The position numbers and the translations under genes were made by a program. Positions 45,554 to 57,118 of a stretch of 64,000 nucleotides of DNA are shown here, one piece after another (position 1 is the first letter of the stretch; each line of letters opens with the position of its first letter). The notes under the pieces were generated by a model that ran no database searches, was not told the origin of the DNA, and saw only the letters and a program-made list of their open reading frames with translations. The stretch spans positions 186,001 to 250,000 of the forward strand of contig VZTG01003742.1 of NCBI GenBank assembly GCA_013397845.1. Reading direction: 5' to 3'. The stretch is from Melanocharis versteri (Eukaryota; Chordata; Aves; Passeriformes; Melanocharitidae).

Positions 45554-48500
45554 TATGCCTGTGTGCTCTCCAAGGAGGGAGCATGCACAGCTTGTTTCCA
45601 CGTAGCCACGGGCATTTCACACGTTCAGTTTTATTCCCGTGTCTGTGTCTGCCTGTACCCGTGAGTGTGTGGGATGTGTTTGTGCTGTACCTGTTTGTGG
45701 GACGGAGAAGAGAAATCCAGGTGGGCACTGGTGCTGAGTGTCCAGCTCCAAGACAAAAAAAGTCATTCCGTAACTATTTCTGGAACAAGGGCAGCTGGAT
45801 GGGTTCTTGGAGCTGGTGATGCTTCACCTTTTTCCAGGCAAGCCCCATAATTCTAAGACATACTATTTTCACATTTCTCCTCATCCTGCCAGGGTTCATT
45901 CCACCCATGACTCTTCATTTGGTGTGGCTCTGTAGAGGACAGGGTGACACTCTCCAGCTAAGCAGAGTGGGAATGATGGGCTGACAAGCAGCAGGAGCAG
46001 ATAAATGTGATTTAATTTGTCCTCTGTCTGGACTCAACTTAGGTAAGCAGGACAAATCTGTCCAGACACAGTTTGTCACTCTTTAAGTGTCTGTCCAGGC
46101 TTTCTCCTGTTCAAGGACAGAAGGAGCAGTCTCCTCTCACGGCCGAGCTGCTGGAAAACCCAGTCAGGATTGAGCTTGGATTCACCATTAGCAGGCTGGA
46201 AAGGTGGACTAATTAGATGGATTTCAGGCCTGTGTGGGCTCAGCTTTGCTTTGCTGCTGCTGCTCGTGTCCTGTGGGACTGCTGGATATGGAAAAGAGCT
46301 GACTTTGGGAAAAGCAGAGCAGAAACCCTGCCTGGCTTTGCTGGGCTCTGCTTCCAGCATGCAAATCACTGGCTCTGGTCTTTGGGTGCAAAGGGATTTT
46401 TCCCTCTGCAGAAACTCAAAAAACTCAGTGCGTGTGTTTCTGCTCTCCCTGGGAGATCTTCATTGTGCTCTGGAAAGAGAAAACCCTGGACAAAACAAAG
46501 TTGGGCTATTTGAAGGAGTCTGTTTGGAAAGGAAGAGTCTATGTTTTTGTGGAGTTCGACCACTTTGGAGAACAGCCACCCTCTAAACACATTTTTTTGC
46601 ATTTTGGATGCATATTCTGTCCTGCAAACTATTGTTTACAGACATGTTGACTTTCTCCTCTCTTATATATAGCAGTTCATTTCTTTCCCTTCCTTGCAGG
46701 AGGCTAAAATGAAATGTTTTTTTCCTTTAAAGACCATTTGAACCATTCTTGTTGTTTTTCTTTAATATCCTTTTGCTAAAAGGAGGGAAAAAACTCCAGA
46801 AATATCCAAATTTCAGTTTGATCCTAGTTCATAGATTTATTCTGAGGACTGGCAGACATAACAAGAGAAAATTTGTTTACTCTAATATTTTTCCCTAACT
46901 TTTATCTTTGTTCAGCTTCAACATTCTCCCAGTTTTTGGGATTATTTCCTGTGCCCACTGAACATTTCTGCTCTGTATTTTTGACCCAGTTTCTATTGGC
47001 TGCACCCTTGGGTTGACAGGTCATGCTTTTAAATGATCCCTATTCTTCCAAATAAAGTCCTCACTAAGATTTTTTTTTTAATGATTATTTTATTATGTGC
47101 TTTCATGGCACCAGGAGATGAATAATGATAAGGAGGCAATGACACCTAATATTTATAAGATTATTGCAAGCTACTGTGTGTCCTCAGGTGGTTTTATGCT
47201 CAGCAAAGAGATTTATTTTGGGGTGAATAGTAGTTTCCAAATATATCTATATGGAGGAATGGATCATTTGTAAGCTCTACTGATCTTCCCACAAAAAAAA
47301 ACAAAAGGAGATTTTTCTGAGGAGAACTGGATGTGTGATTTTTACGGCGTTCCCTTGATGTAGGGATGCACTTTGTTCTTCCTGTGATATCCATTAATTC
47401 CGTGCAATGTTCAGGTAAACTGGAGGGCAGGCAGCCTCCAGTGCTGACCTGCAGCATCACAGCTCCTGCCAGATTCTGGGCCAGTGGACATGGAGGGAAA
47501 AGGAGAGGGATGAGATGAATTGGAATAAAATTTGTCATTTTTCTTTGTCAAAAGTCCCGAGTCCTTCTACAACAATGGAGTGGGAATGAAAGGATTGGCT
47601 TTGAAGAGGGAGCAAAAAGGCACAAAAGCCTGTAATGACCATGGACACAGGGAAAAACGTTGATGTAGGTGAGAGAAGATGAAACTGATGATTCCTGAAG
47701 TGAGTTTGATCAGAAAACTGGCACAGAAGGAGACCAGGAGGGGCTGGGAGTTGAGTTCTGTGTGCGTGCACATGTTGGGGTGTTGGCGTGTGTGCTCAGA
47801 CACCTGGTTCAGCAGCAAGTTGTTACAAGAGTTATTTTGAGGTTGGAATTGATAATTTAATTTCTTCTGCTGTTTTATTTCATTTGAGGAGGAGGGGGAA
47901 AGAAGCATATCCTGCAAGAGAAACTCTAAGCACAGAGTTTTCTCTGGTCCGAAACTGAATTTTTAGAGCCTTTTCTGTACAGCTGAGTGGTCAGACCCAG
48001 ACAGGGAAAGCTCCAGATTTGAGTCGAATTTAAGAATGGGAAGAAAGGTCTTGAAATGCTGCATTGACCACCTGCAAGCTTAGAGAATTGCTTTTATTTT
48101 TTTTTTTTTTGAACTTTATTTAAAAATTATAGAAGTTAGGATTTGGACAGAAAAGATGAGAATAGGTTAAAAAATATTACAATAGTGCAAAACACTCCTC
48201 CCATTTACCTGTCTCCTTAAATTCATCAGTGCAAACCCATTAGTAAAAATAAATTATGGTAGGCGTGGAAGATGTTTTCAGCAGCAGATGTCAGATTATA
48301 CCACAGAATGAAGATAAAACCCCAACTTTCCTGGTTGTTTTGGGAAGCTCTGGTGCCCAACCCAGAGCTTCAATCTCAGCTCTTTGGCTGCCCTGTGTGG
48401 CGTGGGGTGAGCACTGTCCTCACTCTGACACTATTTCAGGATGAAATTTCATTCCTGTACCCAAAAACTGTTTAGGTTCCCGACTGGTTTTTGTCATCAT

Positions 48501-51252
48501 CATAAAGGTCCAATTTCAGGGAGGGGTGGGCAGTGATGGAGTTGTCAAGAGCTGTGTCTTACACCTGTAGAAAACACTGCAGAAAGGAGGAGAAGCAACA
48601 AAGAGGGGGAGGAAGGAGTCCCCAGGTGACAATGACAACTTTCAGTGATGGGGAGTTCCCCAGGGGGTGTTTCCATTGATCAGCCCGTGTCATGGCTCAG
48701 GGATTCCTCACATGCTGGGGAAGGTAAAGGTGGAATGAGAGGGCTGGAAGCCCTTTGTGTGTGCCTGGTGATGGATCTGCAGGGAAATCCTGCAGCTTGT
48801 CCAGAGGGAGGATGCTCTGACCCCAGAATTCTGATGGATTCATCCAGCACTCGAAGTATGAGGCACAGCCAAGAGCTGTAAACAACCAGAGGCTTTCAAA
48901 TCCACCATTTCCCCACCACCTTCCCAGGAGGGACGGCCCAGACCATATTTTGGCAGGAGCAGGGCTGCTTTTATCTCTCACACCAAAGGACTTGGCTCTT
49001 TGACCTTTGGGACGCAGCCTGAGCCGGTTGGGATGGGGACAAGGACATTCCCAGTGGTCTGTGCTTGGCCATGCCGTGGAGTTTGGGATGCTGTGGTGAG
49101 TCAGTGGCAGCAGCAGCAGAGCTGCTGGCGGGGAGGCTGTTCCTGGGAGTGTTTGCAAAGCAGAGGCTGGCCTGGAATTAACTCCATCTGCTGCAGAAGC
49201 AGGGATCGTGCTGCCCATGCCATTTCATGCCAGGGATTTCACACCGAGCTGAGCAGTCCTGGTTCACTTTCCAACAAACTCCAGAAGCCTTTGCAGGACA
49301 GCTGTCCCCGAGAGAGCATCCTGCTGCGTCCTGGACGGACACACGGACCTGGCCAGCCTGGCAGACGGGTTTCTTGATCAAACCCTGCAGGAATTTCTCA
49401 AATCCCTCTGTGGTCCCAAACCATATTTGACACACCAATTGTGATAACGTTAAGGGACAGCCAACAACCCAGCCTGCTGCTCCTTCGTGCTGCCAGACCC
49501 TGCAAGCAGCAGAGAAATGTGAGAATTCTCTTCAAAACAGCCACATGTTTCAGGACTGTTTCTCTCTGTTCACCCTACCAGGAGCCAAAGGCTGGCGTTG
49601 CTGGCTAGTTGTCCATCTGAAAGGGTCATCAGGGGCACTGGACTGGATGTTGGGTGTCTGCTGGTGGCCCAAGCAACACATTTTGGGGGCTGATATCCAA
49701 CCCCTCTCTAAGATACTCCATAGACTGTAAGGTGGTCTTATTTTTGTGAATTTTGAATTCCCATCCATGGCATGCCTGGCTTTATCCATGGCTTAACCTC
49801 CCTTGCTCCAGTGTCTCTTTTTACCAAACAAGGTAAAATAAACAACCCTCAGTCACCGTTTTCAACCTCCCACTGTTTTTCCCCTCTGCTGGGAATCCTG
49901 CTGAAACACTGGGATGTGCAGTGATGGATCCTACGGGAGAGACCCCCGCAGGCACAATATTCCAGACATTATCTGCTACTAAACTTCATCATTTTCCTGT
50001 GGGATATCTCAGCCAAGAAGGGATCTTAAATCTGTTGATGCTGCGCCTGTGGAAGGGTTTTAGTTCTGCTGCTGGACAAGTCCATCCTAGCAGCACATGC
50101 CAGAATGCTGTGCAGCAAGCACTTACTGTGAATAATAATTAAGAAAACCAGGAATAAATAGCCTGTATATGCCACAAGAAAATGTGGGGGGATTTTTCTA
50201 CATCTACAAGTCAGATAATGTGTTTAGAGAAAATGAGTTAAATGGAAGTATCACCCTGTAGCAGATCTAATAATCAGCTTAAATGTCTGCAAAAGAAATG
50301 GAAAAAAAACATTGTGGATATTCAAGTCTAACCCAAAATTGTGCCTGATTTATTCAATTTCGAGTTGATCCAATAAAAGGTGGCAATTCAATCCCTTCTA
50401 TTCCCTTCCATTAACATTTTGTACGCAAAGACACAGATAGAGAGGAGCAAGAGATGGGTTGGAAATGGTTGGTGAGCTTGAAACGGGAGTTGGACCTACA
50501 TAGTCTGAGTTCCTCTGGACACCCCTGTAGTCTGTGCTAGGAAAGGTAATTTCTAACATTTCAGAGCATCAATCCTTCAGTCCTTGTAGGAAAAGAAGGC
50601 TCTCAGGAGGTGAGGGATGAGATGGAAGTGAGGCAACCAACATTGCCAGGATAGGGTGACAACCCAGCTGCTCTGATCGCATTCACAGCTTTGTCTTTTT
50701 GTTACTTCATTTTCATTACTTATATTTACGTTCGTAACTTCCACTCTTACCTGTTTTTTTTTCCTGTCCTCCTGCCTCCCTCCATGGCTCATAACATTTT
50801 TTTGGAAGGCGTGAGACAGAGAGTGAAGGTTCAGAGTGTCTCATGCATGCAGAGCTTTCCAGACTGCTGCTTCTGCCATCCCCATCCTGGAGATGAGATG
50901 CAAGATGGATCTTCTTTTCCCTTGACTTGTTTGACAAACCTAATGTGCAGCTGCATAAAATATTTTCCCTCCAGGCAGTGGAAATGTCACGCTGTGTCTC
51001 TGTTGGTGACATGGGCATATTTAAATAGGGTTTTTCTTACCAGACAGCGCTTTAGGGGACTTTGTCTTGTCAAGTATCCCCCGGTGTTGGACACTGCACG
51101 GGATCTGGAGCACACTGCACACACATGCCTGGCACAGGGGGTGATACAGCACTGTCTGTAATGTGTGTTTGAACATTATTGTTGTAGAATTCACGGGAAT
51201 GAAGCACACACCTCAATCTAGATTACAAATAGAGACGCTCCTGCGAAGGCAG
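45554..51252. other. Long intronic stretch without recognised gene or CR1
   Basis: About 5.7 kb with no recognisable LINE, LTR or exon, notable in a window where CR1 pieces are frequent. Contains a T14 run at 48097-48110 and AT-rich parts at 46650-47220, 48050-48250 and 50130-50400. The longest frames (about 130-170 codons near 46.2, 48.9 and 50.8 kb) have no motif. Confidence 0.55.
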
Positions 51253-51640
51253 GCAGAGAGAGTTGGGGTGTTTAACCTGGAGAAGAGAAGGATCTGGGGA
51301 CACCTTAGATGCAATTCCAGTGTCTAAAGGGGCTCAAGGAGAGCTGGAGAGGCACTTGGAACAAGGGCATGGAGTGATAGGACAAGAGGGAATGGCTTTA
51401 TATTGACAGAGGGAAGGGTTAGTTTGGATATTGGGAAGAAATTCCTGGCTGGGAGGGTGGTGAGGCCCTGGCACAAGCTGTCCAGAAATGTGGTAGCTCT
51501 ATCCCTGGAAGTGTCCAAGGCCAGGTTGGATGGGGCCTGGAGAACCCTGGGATAGTGGAAGGCGTCCCTGCCCATGGCAGAGGGAGTGGAATGAGATGAT
51601 CTTTAGGTTCCTTCCAACCCAAACCATTCCATGATTCCAT
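51253..51640 (+). mobile_element. CR1 LINE 3' fragment, longer copy
   Basis: Starts near gcagagagagttggggtgtt and reads cctggagaagagaaggatct, ttggatattgggaagaaatt, gtgtccaaggccaggttgga and ttccaacccaaaccattcca, ending tgattcca. It is directly followed by the CpG island. Confidence 0.93.
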
Positions 51641-51648
51641 CAGTGCAT

Positions 51649-52080
51649 GAGCCGGGACACGCATTCGCAAAAACACAGCGGGCAGAGCCTTCACGAAACA
51701 CGGAGCACGAAAAGGCTGCAAGACGGGCGAAATACAAACAAAACGCTGATGGGGCTGTGTCTCCCCAGGCATCACAAGGCCCTCACCTCACTGACCCCCT
51801 ACGCCCACAGCTGCACACCCACACCCGCTCCAACCCCCTCCCAACCCGTGCCCGTGGCACCGCACCACGCCGCGCGCGTACCGCCGTTTGCACACACGGT
51901 GCCACGCCCGCGTCTCGCGCTCCCGCATCCCCGCGTTGCCACGGCTCTCCCCGTAACGCGTTTTCCTTGGAGCAGATGCCCGCTGCATATGGATCCTCAT
52001 CCCAAGCACGGCGGGCGCGTCGGGCTGGGCAGAAGGGAAGCGCCTTCCCAACATCAGCTCGGTTCTCTTGGATGAGTTCT
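51649..52080. promoter_or_regulatory. CpG island without an obvious gene
   Basis: I count about 43 CpGs in about 430 bp, of which 23 lie between 51841 and 51960 (for example accacgccgcgcgcgtaccg). The surrounding intron has only a few CpGs per 400 bp. The patch begins within about 10 bp of a CR1 end. A 210-codon open frame crosses it, but its arginine- and proline-rich content is explained by base composition. It could be an alternative or antisense promoter, an enhancer-linked island, or GC-rich sequence kept unmethylated. Confidence 0.7.
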
Positions 52081-54158
52081 CTGGGAAGGATGAGCTTTCT
52101 GTGCGTTATAGATGTCGGCTCATGTTGTGGGGCACGTTCCTTGTTTTTCCTTGAATTGCTGCCCCTGAAAAGTTGTTTGTCTTGGAGGTGTTTCCACGCA
52201 GAAGCGGGGATTTTGAGCCTGAAGGGGAGCACACGAAAAAGAAAACCATGGGGGGAATGGTGAATCATGCATTAAAACATGCTGGGAGTCGGGGATTTCA
52301 TTTTAATGCCATGGGACAACATGCACATGCCAGAGCTTCCAGGATGGCCAGAAACGCCTGATTTGCCCAAAGAATCTTGTTCTGTTGTCTCTTCTGATCC
52401 TCTAAGCAGAAGAGAACTGGCTTCCTCTGCTGATGCCCAGTGTCCATTTGAAAATAGAGCAATCACACATTGCCATCCTGAACTTGGGCTCCCAGCTCCT
52501 TCTCTCCAGGGAATCAGTGTCAAGCAGCTCTGGCTAAGAGTTGAATGGAATTTTCCATCATTTTCTCAAGAGAAAGCAGAGTAAGAGATGTTCAAAGCAC
52601 TCCTAGGTGCCACACTAAAATCCAGACATCCCCAGGCACTCAAGATTTATTCCAGGGTCCATTTTTAAACCGGTGTGTTTAGATCTGCTCAGCATTTTTT
52701 ATGGTGCTGTTCTATTTATTTATTCATAGTTTCTATGTCTGTTTAGCTGCTGTTGGGTGATACAGAGTAGTAGCTCAGCTAAAAAAAAAAAACAACAAAA
52801 TAAAATTTTAAACTGAAATAAAAGTCAAATGCTCTGGTTGAAATATGCTAGTTGAAATTAAATTCTGGTTGAAATATGCTAGTTTAAATTAAATTCATGT
52901 AAAGCTTGTGAGTAGACAAGGCCAAAGTCTAACTTAACTTCTGTGGATACATAAACTGGTGGTTTTGGATGAGCGCTGAACTCAAATATACAATTTATAG
53001 TGCTAAAGTTTTGCCCCGCAGTGTGTGAGCTCTGGTGATGAAAGTCACATTTTCTACTGTGCTGTAAGAGGAGAAACCAATGAAAATTGAGGTTTGAGAC
53101 TTAGTGCATAGAAGAGGGTGGAGCTCCTTTGCTTTTAGTGGTTTATGATGTTTTTACTAAACTGAACAAATGGAAATTAAAGGAAAGCAATGCAAGCAAA
53201 CCTTTTCCCGGGGTGGGAACTGCAAAACTTGTGCAAACAGCATTTGCAAAAGCAGCCCTGCAGGTTTTACATCTTGTCACCAACACCTAGAGCATATCAG
53301 CATTTTGGAGCTGGCTGTAACATGTGCCTGGGGGAATAAACACAAGGATAGAGCTAAACCAGGAATATAAATATAAAACTAAATATAACTCCGAGGAAGG
53401 AATGCAGGAGCTGTAACTTGTCAGGTATTTGCTCTAATGAAGGCTGATCTGTGAGGAATTAGCACCAGGGAGATCTGCACACCAGATGCTCCATAGTCCA
53501 GGGCTGGAGAGTTCTAACTCCAAATTCCACCCAGTGCCAGCTCTGTGTGGCACAGAGGTGTCAGGAGAAGCTCTCTGCAGCCTCTCACCACTGTGGATCT
53601 GTGGTTTAACTAATCCAGGACTCGACCACCCCTGACTAACGATTTACTGATGTAGTCTGACCACTTCTCCACAGCTGATCTTAATTCTAGCTTTGTGGCC
53701 AGTTTAGGTTCAAATCAATGAGCAAGATCTGATTTGTTTCTCCTGGAGATCATTAATGGACAGCTTTTTGTGGGGGAAGGGTTGTTTGATGATCAGTGAG
53801 CTCTGGAATTCAGCAGTAGGTAGGAGACAGTTAAAAACTCTCCCATGGGAGAAGGAAGTCTTTGGTTTTACTTAGGCCAGAAAAAAGACACCACAAAATC
53901 AAAAGTACAAACCCCCTTCTGTCAGTGGAACAGACGTGGCCCAATTTCCCACTGTGCTGAACGACTTTGGTGGAAATGCAGAGAATCAGGTCAATGGTTA
54001 ATTTGCATCCTTGGACCTCACTGCCTCGCTGACCTCCTGGCCTCCAGGCCTTGCTGTTGCTGTCTTGAGCTGTTTACCCTCACCTGATGCTCATCCCTCT
54101 TTTTTCCCTGTCTGCCTGCTCTGTCCCTTCTTCCCATCCTCCTGGATCTGCTGTCCAG
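52081..54158. other. Intronic sequence without recognised gene
   Basis: Holds an A12 run at 52781-52792 and the 31-bp duplication at 52834-52895. It is AT-rich to about 53400. No exon was recognised. Confidence 0.6.
52834..52895. repeat. 31-bp tandem duplication
   Basis: Two adjacent copies starting ctggttgaaatatgctagtt, at 52834 and 52865, differing by one base. Confidence 0.93.
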
Positions 54159-54236
54159 AGGTTCCCTGCCCGTGGCAGGGGGGTGGAGCTGGATGATCTC
54201 TGAGGTTCCTTCCAGGCCGTTCTGTGATTCTGTGAT
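54159..54236 (+). mobile_element. Short CR1 LINE 3' end
   Basis: Reads aggttccctgcccgtggcag, tggatgatctctgaggttcc and a tail gttctgtgattctgtgat. Confidence 0.9.
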
Positions 54237-57012
54237 AACCCACATCTGGCTCAGCACAAACAATTCACTAAGCTCGGTCCTCTGGAGTTCTGGGATGGGA
54301 TCAGCCACGAGGAAATGGATCCAGGGCAAGCTGAGTTACAGATGTTTTTTCCAAGCAGCATCTCATTCCGAGTCTCTCCAGCTGGCTTTGAGCAATTCCT
54401 TGCATTTTTGCACTCATTTCTCTAAGTTAATTTCAGTGATAAATACCTGATATGCAGCTTAACAGGGAATCCGTTAATCAGGTAAATAATTGACTAATGG
54501 CCAGGATTCTTGGAAGTCTTGCTGGGATTGCCTCTGTGTGGGGACAGAGCAATTCCTGCCACCAACAGGATCCTTACCTGGCATGGAACTGTTTATTAAA
54601 GCAGGCTCAGGATTATGAAGCATAAATTGCTCTTAATTTCATCAGCTTTCTCAGCTGCCCCAGGAGCCTTTCCTTGTTTGTCTTCCAGGCTTTTTTATTT
54701 AACCAGACAGCAATCAGGCGATGATGAGATAATTTCTAGGTGTCAAAATTAACAAATCAATTAATTAAAAGGAGACCTAGAACTTCCTTTGGCCAGCGGT
54801 TCTCCTCCACTTTGCTGAATTGGAACAGAAATTGCTGCCAGCTTTATTGGTGCAGAGTTGTGTGAGTATCTGGGCAGCACTTGCCCTCTTGGGAAAATTA
54901 CGTTTGTTTGTATTTGCTATGCTTTTCCAGAAGTCCTCCAAAGGTTTGTTTGGGAATACGAGCCAGCTCCAGATGAACAAGCTGAATAGATAAGGTTGTT
55001 GCAGCCAGCTGGGGTCCAGGAGTTTGCTCATTGTCCCCTGCCACTGACCCTGCTGTCACCACCCAGTCCATGGAAATTGTGGTTATTTTCCATTCAGAGA
55101 CAACTGGAAGAGTGTTCTGGAGGATATTCATCTCCCAAACTTGCAGGCTCCCGCCTGCCCACGGTCCCCATTCCCCATCTGCTGCACAGCCTCCCATTAT
55201 GCAAATGGAGGCAGCTCGCTTCAAGTTTATTTCTTAATTTAATAAATGTAATTTAATAAATCTTAATGCAATACATTTCTGCTGAATGAAAGGATAGCTG
55301 AGTGCATAAAACAGCATCAGCTGTCAGACAGCCCCCGTGTTCTCCAGGAGCTCAGACTGCTCCGGGGACTGTTTCTTTTAAGAAGACTTTGCCAAATCAG
55401 ATCTGTAGCCATGCCTGGGCCTTGCTTTTGATCATGGCCAGGAGGAAAAATTAGCTGATCCATCACTGAAATGGAGCCAGGACAAGGAGGAGATGGCTGG
55501 AATGAGAGGGAGTTGTGTGCAATGTGAAACTGGATGTGGTTTTCTGGCTGGGACTGCAGTGTCACATCTCATTGATCTCCTGCACAAGAGATTCCAGCTC
55601 AGTTCTTTCCCCGCTTCTTGCAGTGACAGCAGAAGTGAGTGGGCATTGCATTCATCCCCTTCTGCAGGATTAACTTCCTGGTGTGTCCCACCCAGATTTG
55701 GATGTGCGAGGCACCAGAGAAAGATGTCTGAAAGGATCTTCTTTTTGGGTGTGAGCCAAGACAGGTCAGCCTGGTGATCCCTATTTCCAAAGAATACCCA
55801 CAGTACCTGATTAGGCTTCAATCCTACAAGGTGGGAGAGGACTGTGGCAACCTCCTAACCAAAAAAATCAAATCAAACCAGGGACTTTCCTGAATGAACT
55901 CCTCTTTGAAACAGAGCAAAGGGTAAGAGGGGCTCAGGTCTTTTTAATGTCTTTGCCAAAGGGAGACATCAAGGTGTCTATTCTGGGCTAGAAAACACCT
56001 GCTTGAAGGCCAGCAAAATTTTTGTCTCAAGAGCCAGCTCAAGTGAGGTTTAAAGTCAAAATTCAAAGGCATCCTGAAGAGGAGGGTCAGTGTTTAAGAC
56101 ATTGTGACATCTTGCATCAAGGCATCCTAAAGGAGTTTTAAGGTTTCTGCAGAGGGGGTTTTACTGACTTCACTGTACATGTTTGGTTAATAAAACAATC
56201 TCCATGCTGATAACCTGAAAATTGTCTAAAAATGGTAAAAACCACTATCCATAAGTAAAATTTCCCTGCAAAGTAGCTAGGACATATCCTTCAGCTGAAG
56301 CAGGAAACCAAAATGGGAACTGAGCTATTGAAACTTTGGCAAAAACGCAAAGGAAAAAGGCAATTAGTTGGAATCTCAATATTTGGATGCCATTCCTGCA
56401 AGGATAATTATTCTGACCTGTCCACATGCCATGATAACCTCACGCAGAAAGATGGAAGAGTCCAACTTTTCCCCATTTTTCCCCTTATTTTTTCTTTTTT
56501 GCATCATTATCGTTTAAAAAAACCCCAACCAACAAACAACTGCCCTGCCTTCATAAGGAATCTTTGGGTCAGATGTTCAGCCACTTGAAAAAATACGTAA
56601 AATAAAACACAAGTATGTGCTGTGAAGGCAGTTACTGGGTGATCAGTCACATATGCAAGAAACCAGCGTCCAAATGCAAAAGGAGGCTCTGGAGGCACCA
56701 ACAAAGACATATATTTTTGGTCACAGAGACAATTGTGCTTTTAATTTTTTTACCTCATTCAAAATTTTTCATGAATGCATTCATCTCCCTCTTAATATCA
56801 GGCTTTTATTTATAGACAAGACTTGACTGTCATTGTTCAGGGAAGACAATGAGACCAAATTTGTGTCAGTTCTTACTCTTATTCTCTGTTTTTCCAGTAA
56901 GAAAAAAATTCTGTGTCTCTGTGTAAATTTATTAAAGTGGAAAAAACCCAAACAAACCCAAACCAGAAAAAAAACCCCAAACCAAAACAGCCAAACCCAG
57001 AAATTCTTTAGC
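54237..57012. other. Intronic sequence without recognised gene
   Basis: Unique sequence, with A/C-rich low-complexity DNA at 56938-57000 next to the following CR1. No exon, RNA gene or LTR was recognised. Confidence 0.6.
56938..57000. repeat. A/C-rich low-complexity tract
   Basis: Runs of aaaccc and aaaacc words (cccaaacaaacccaaaccag), with no fixed period. Confidence 0.8.
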
Positions 57013-57118
57013 TACAGAATCAAAGAATCGTTTAGGTTGGAAAAGACCTCCAAGATCATCAAGTCCAACCATTAACAAAGCATTGCCAAGGCCACTACTA
57101 AAAAATGTCCCTAAGTGT
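57013..57118 (-). mobile_element. CR1 LINE 3' fragment, antisense, older subtype
   Basis: Reads tacagaatcaaagaatcgtt, taggttggaaaagacctcca, agatcatcaagtccaaccat and catgtccctaag-like wording (aaaatgtccctaagtg). Confidence 0.9.

Noticed and set aside
46170..46586. 139-codon frame with a leucine-rich signal-like segment
   Set aside because: No conserved domain and no exon borders. The hydrophobic run is only a short ctgctgctgctg-type stretch.
51631..52263. 210-codon Arg/Pro-rich open frame over the CpG island
   Set aside because: It starts in a CR1 tail and its content follows from GC-rich, stop-poor DNA. No family resemblance was seen.
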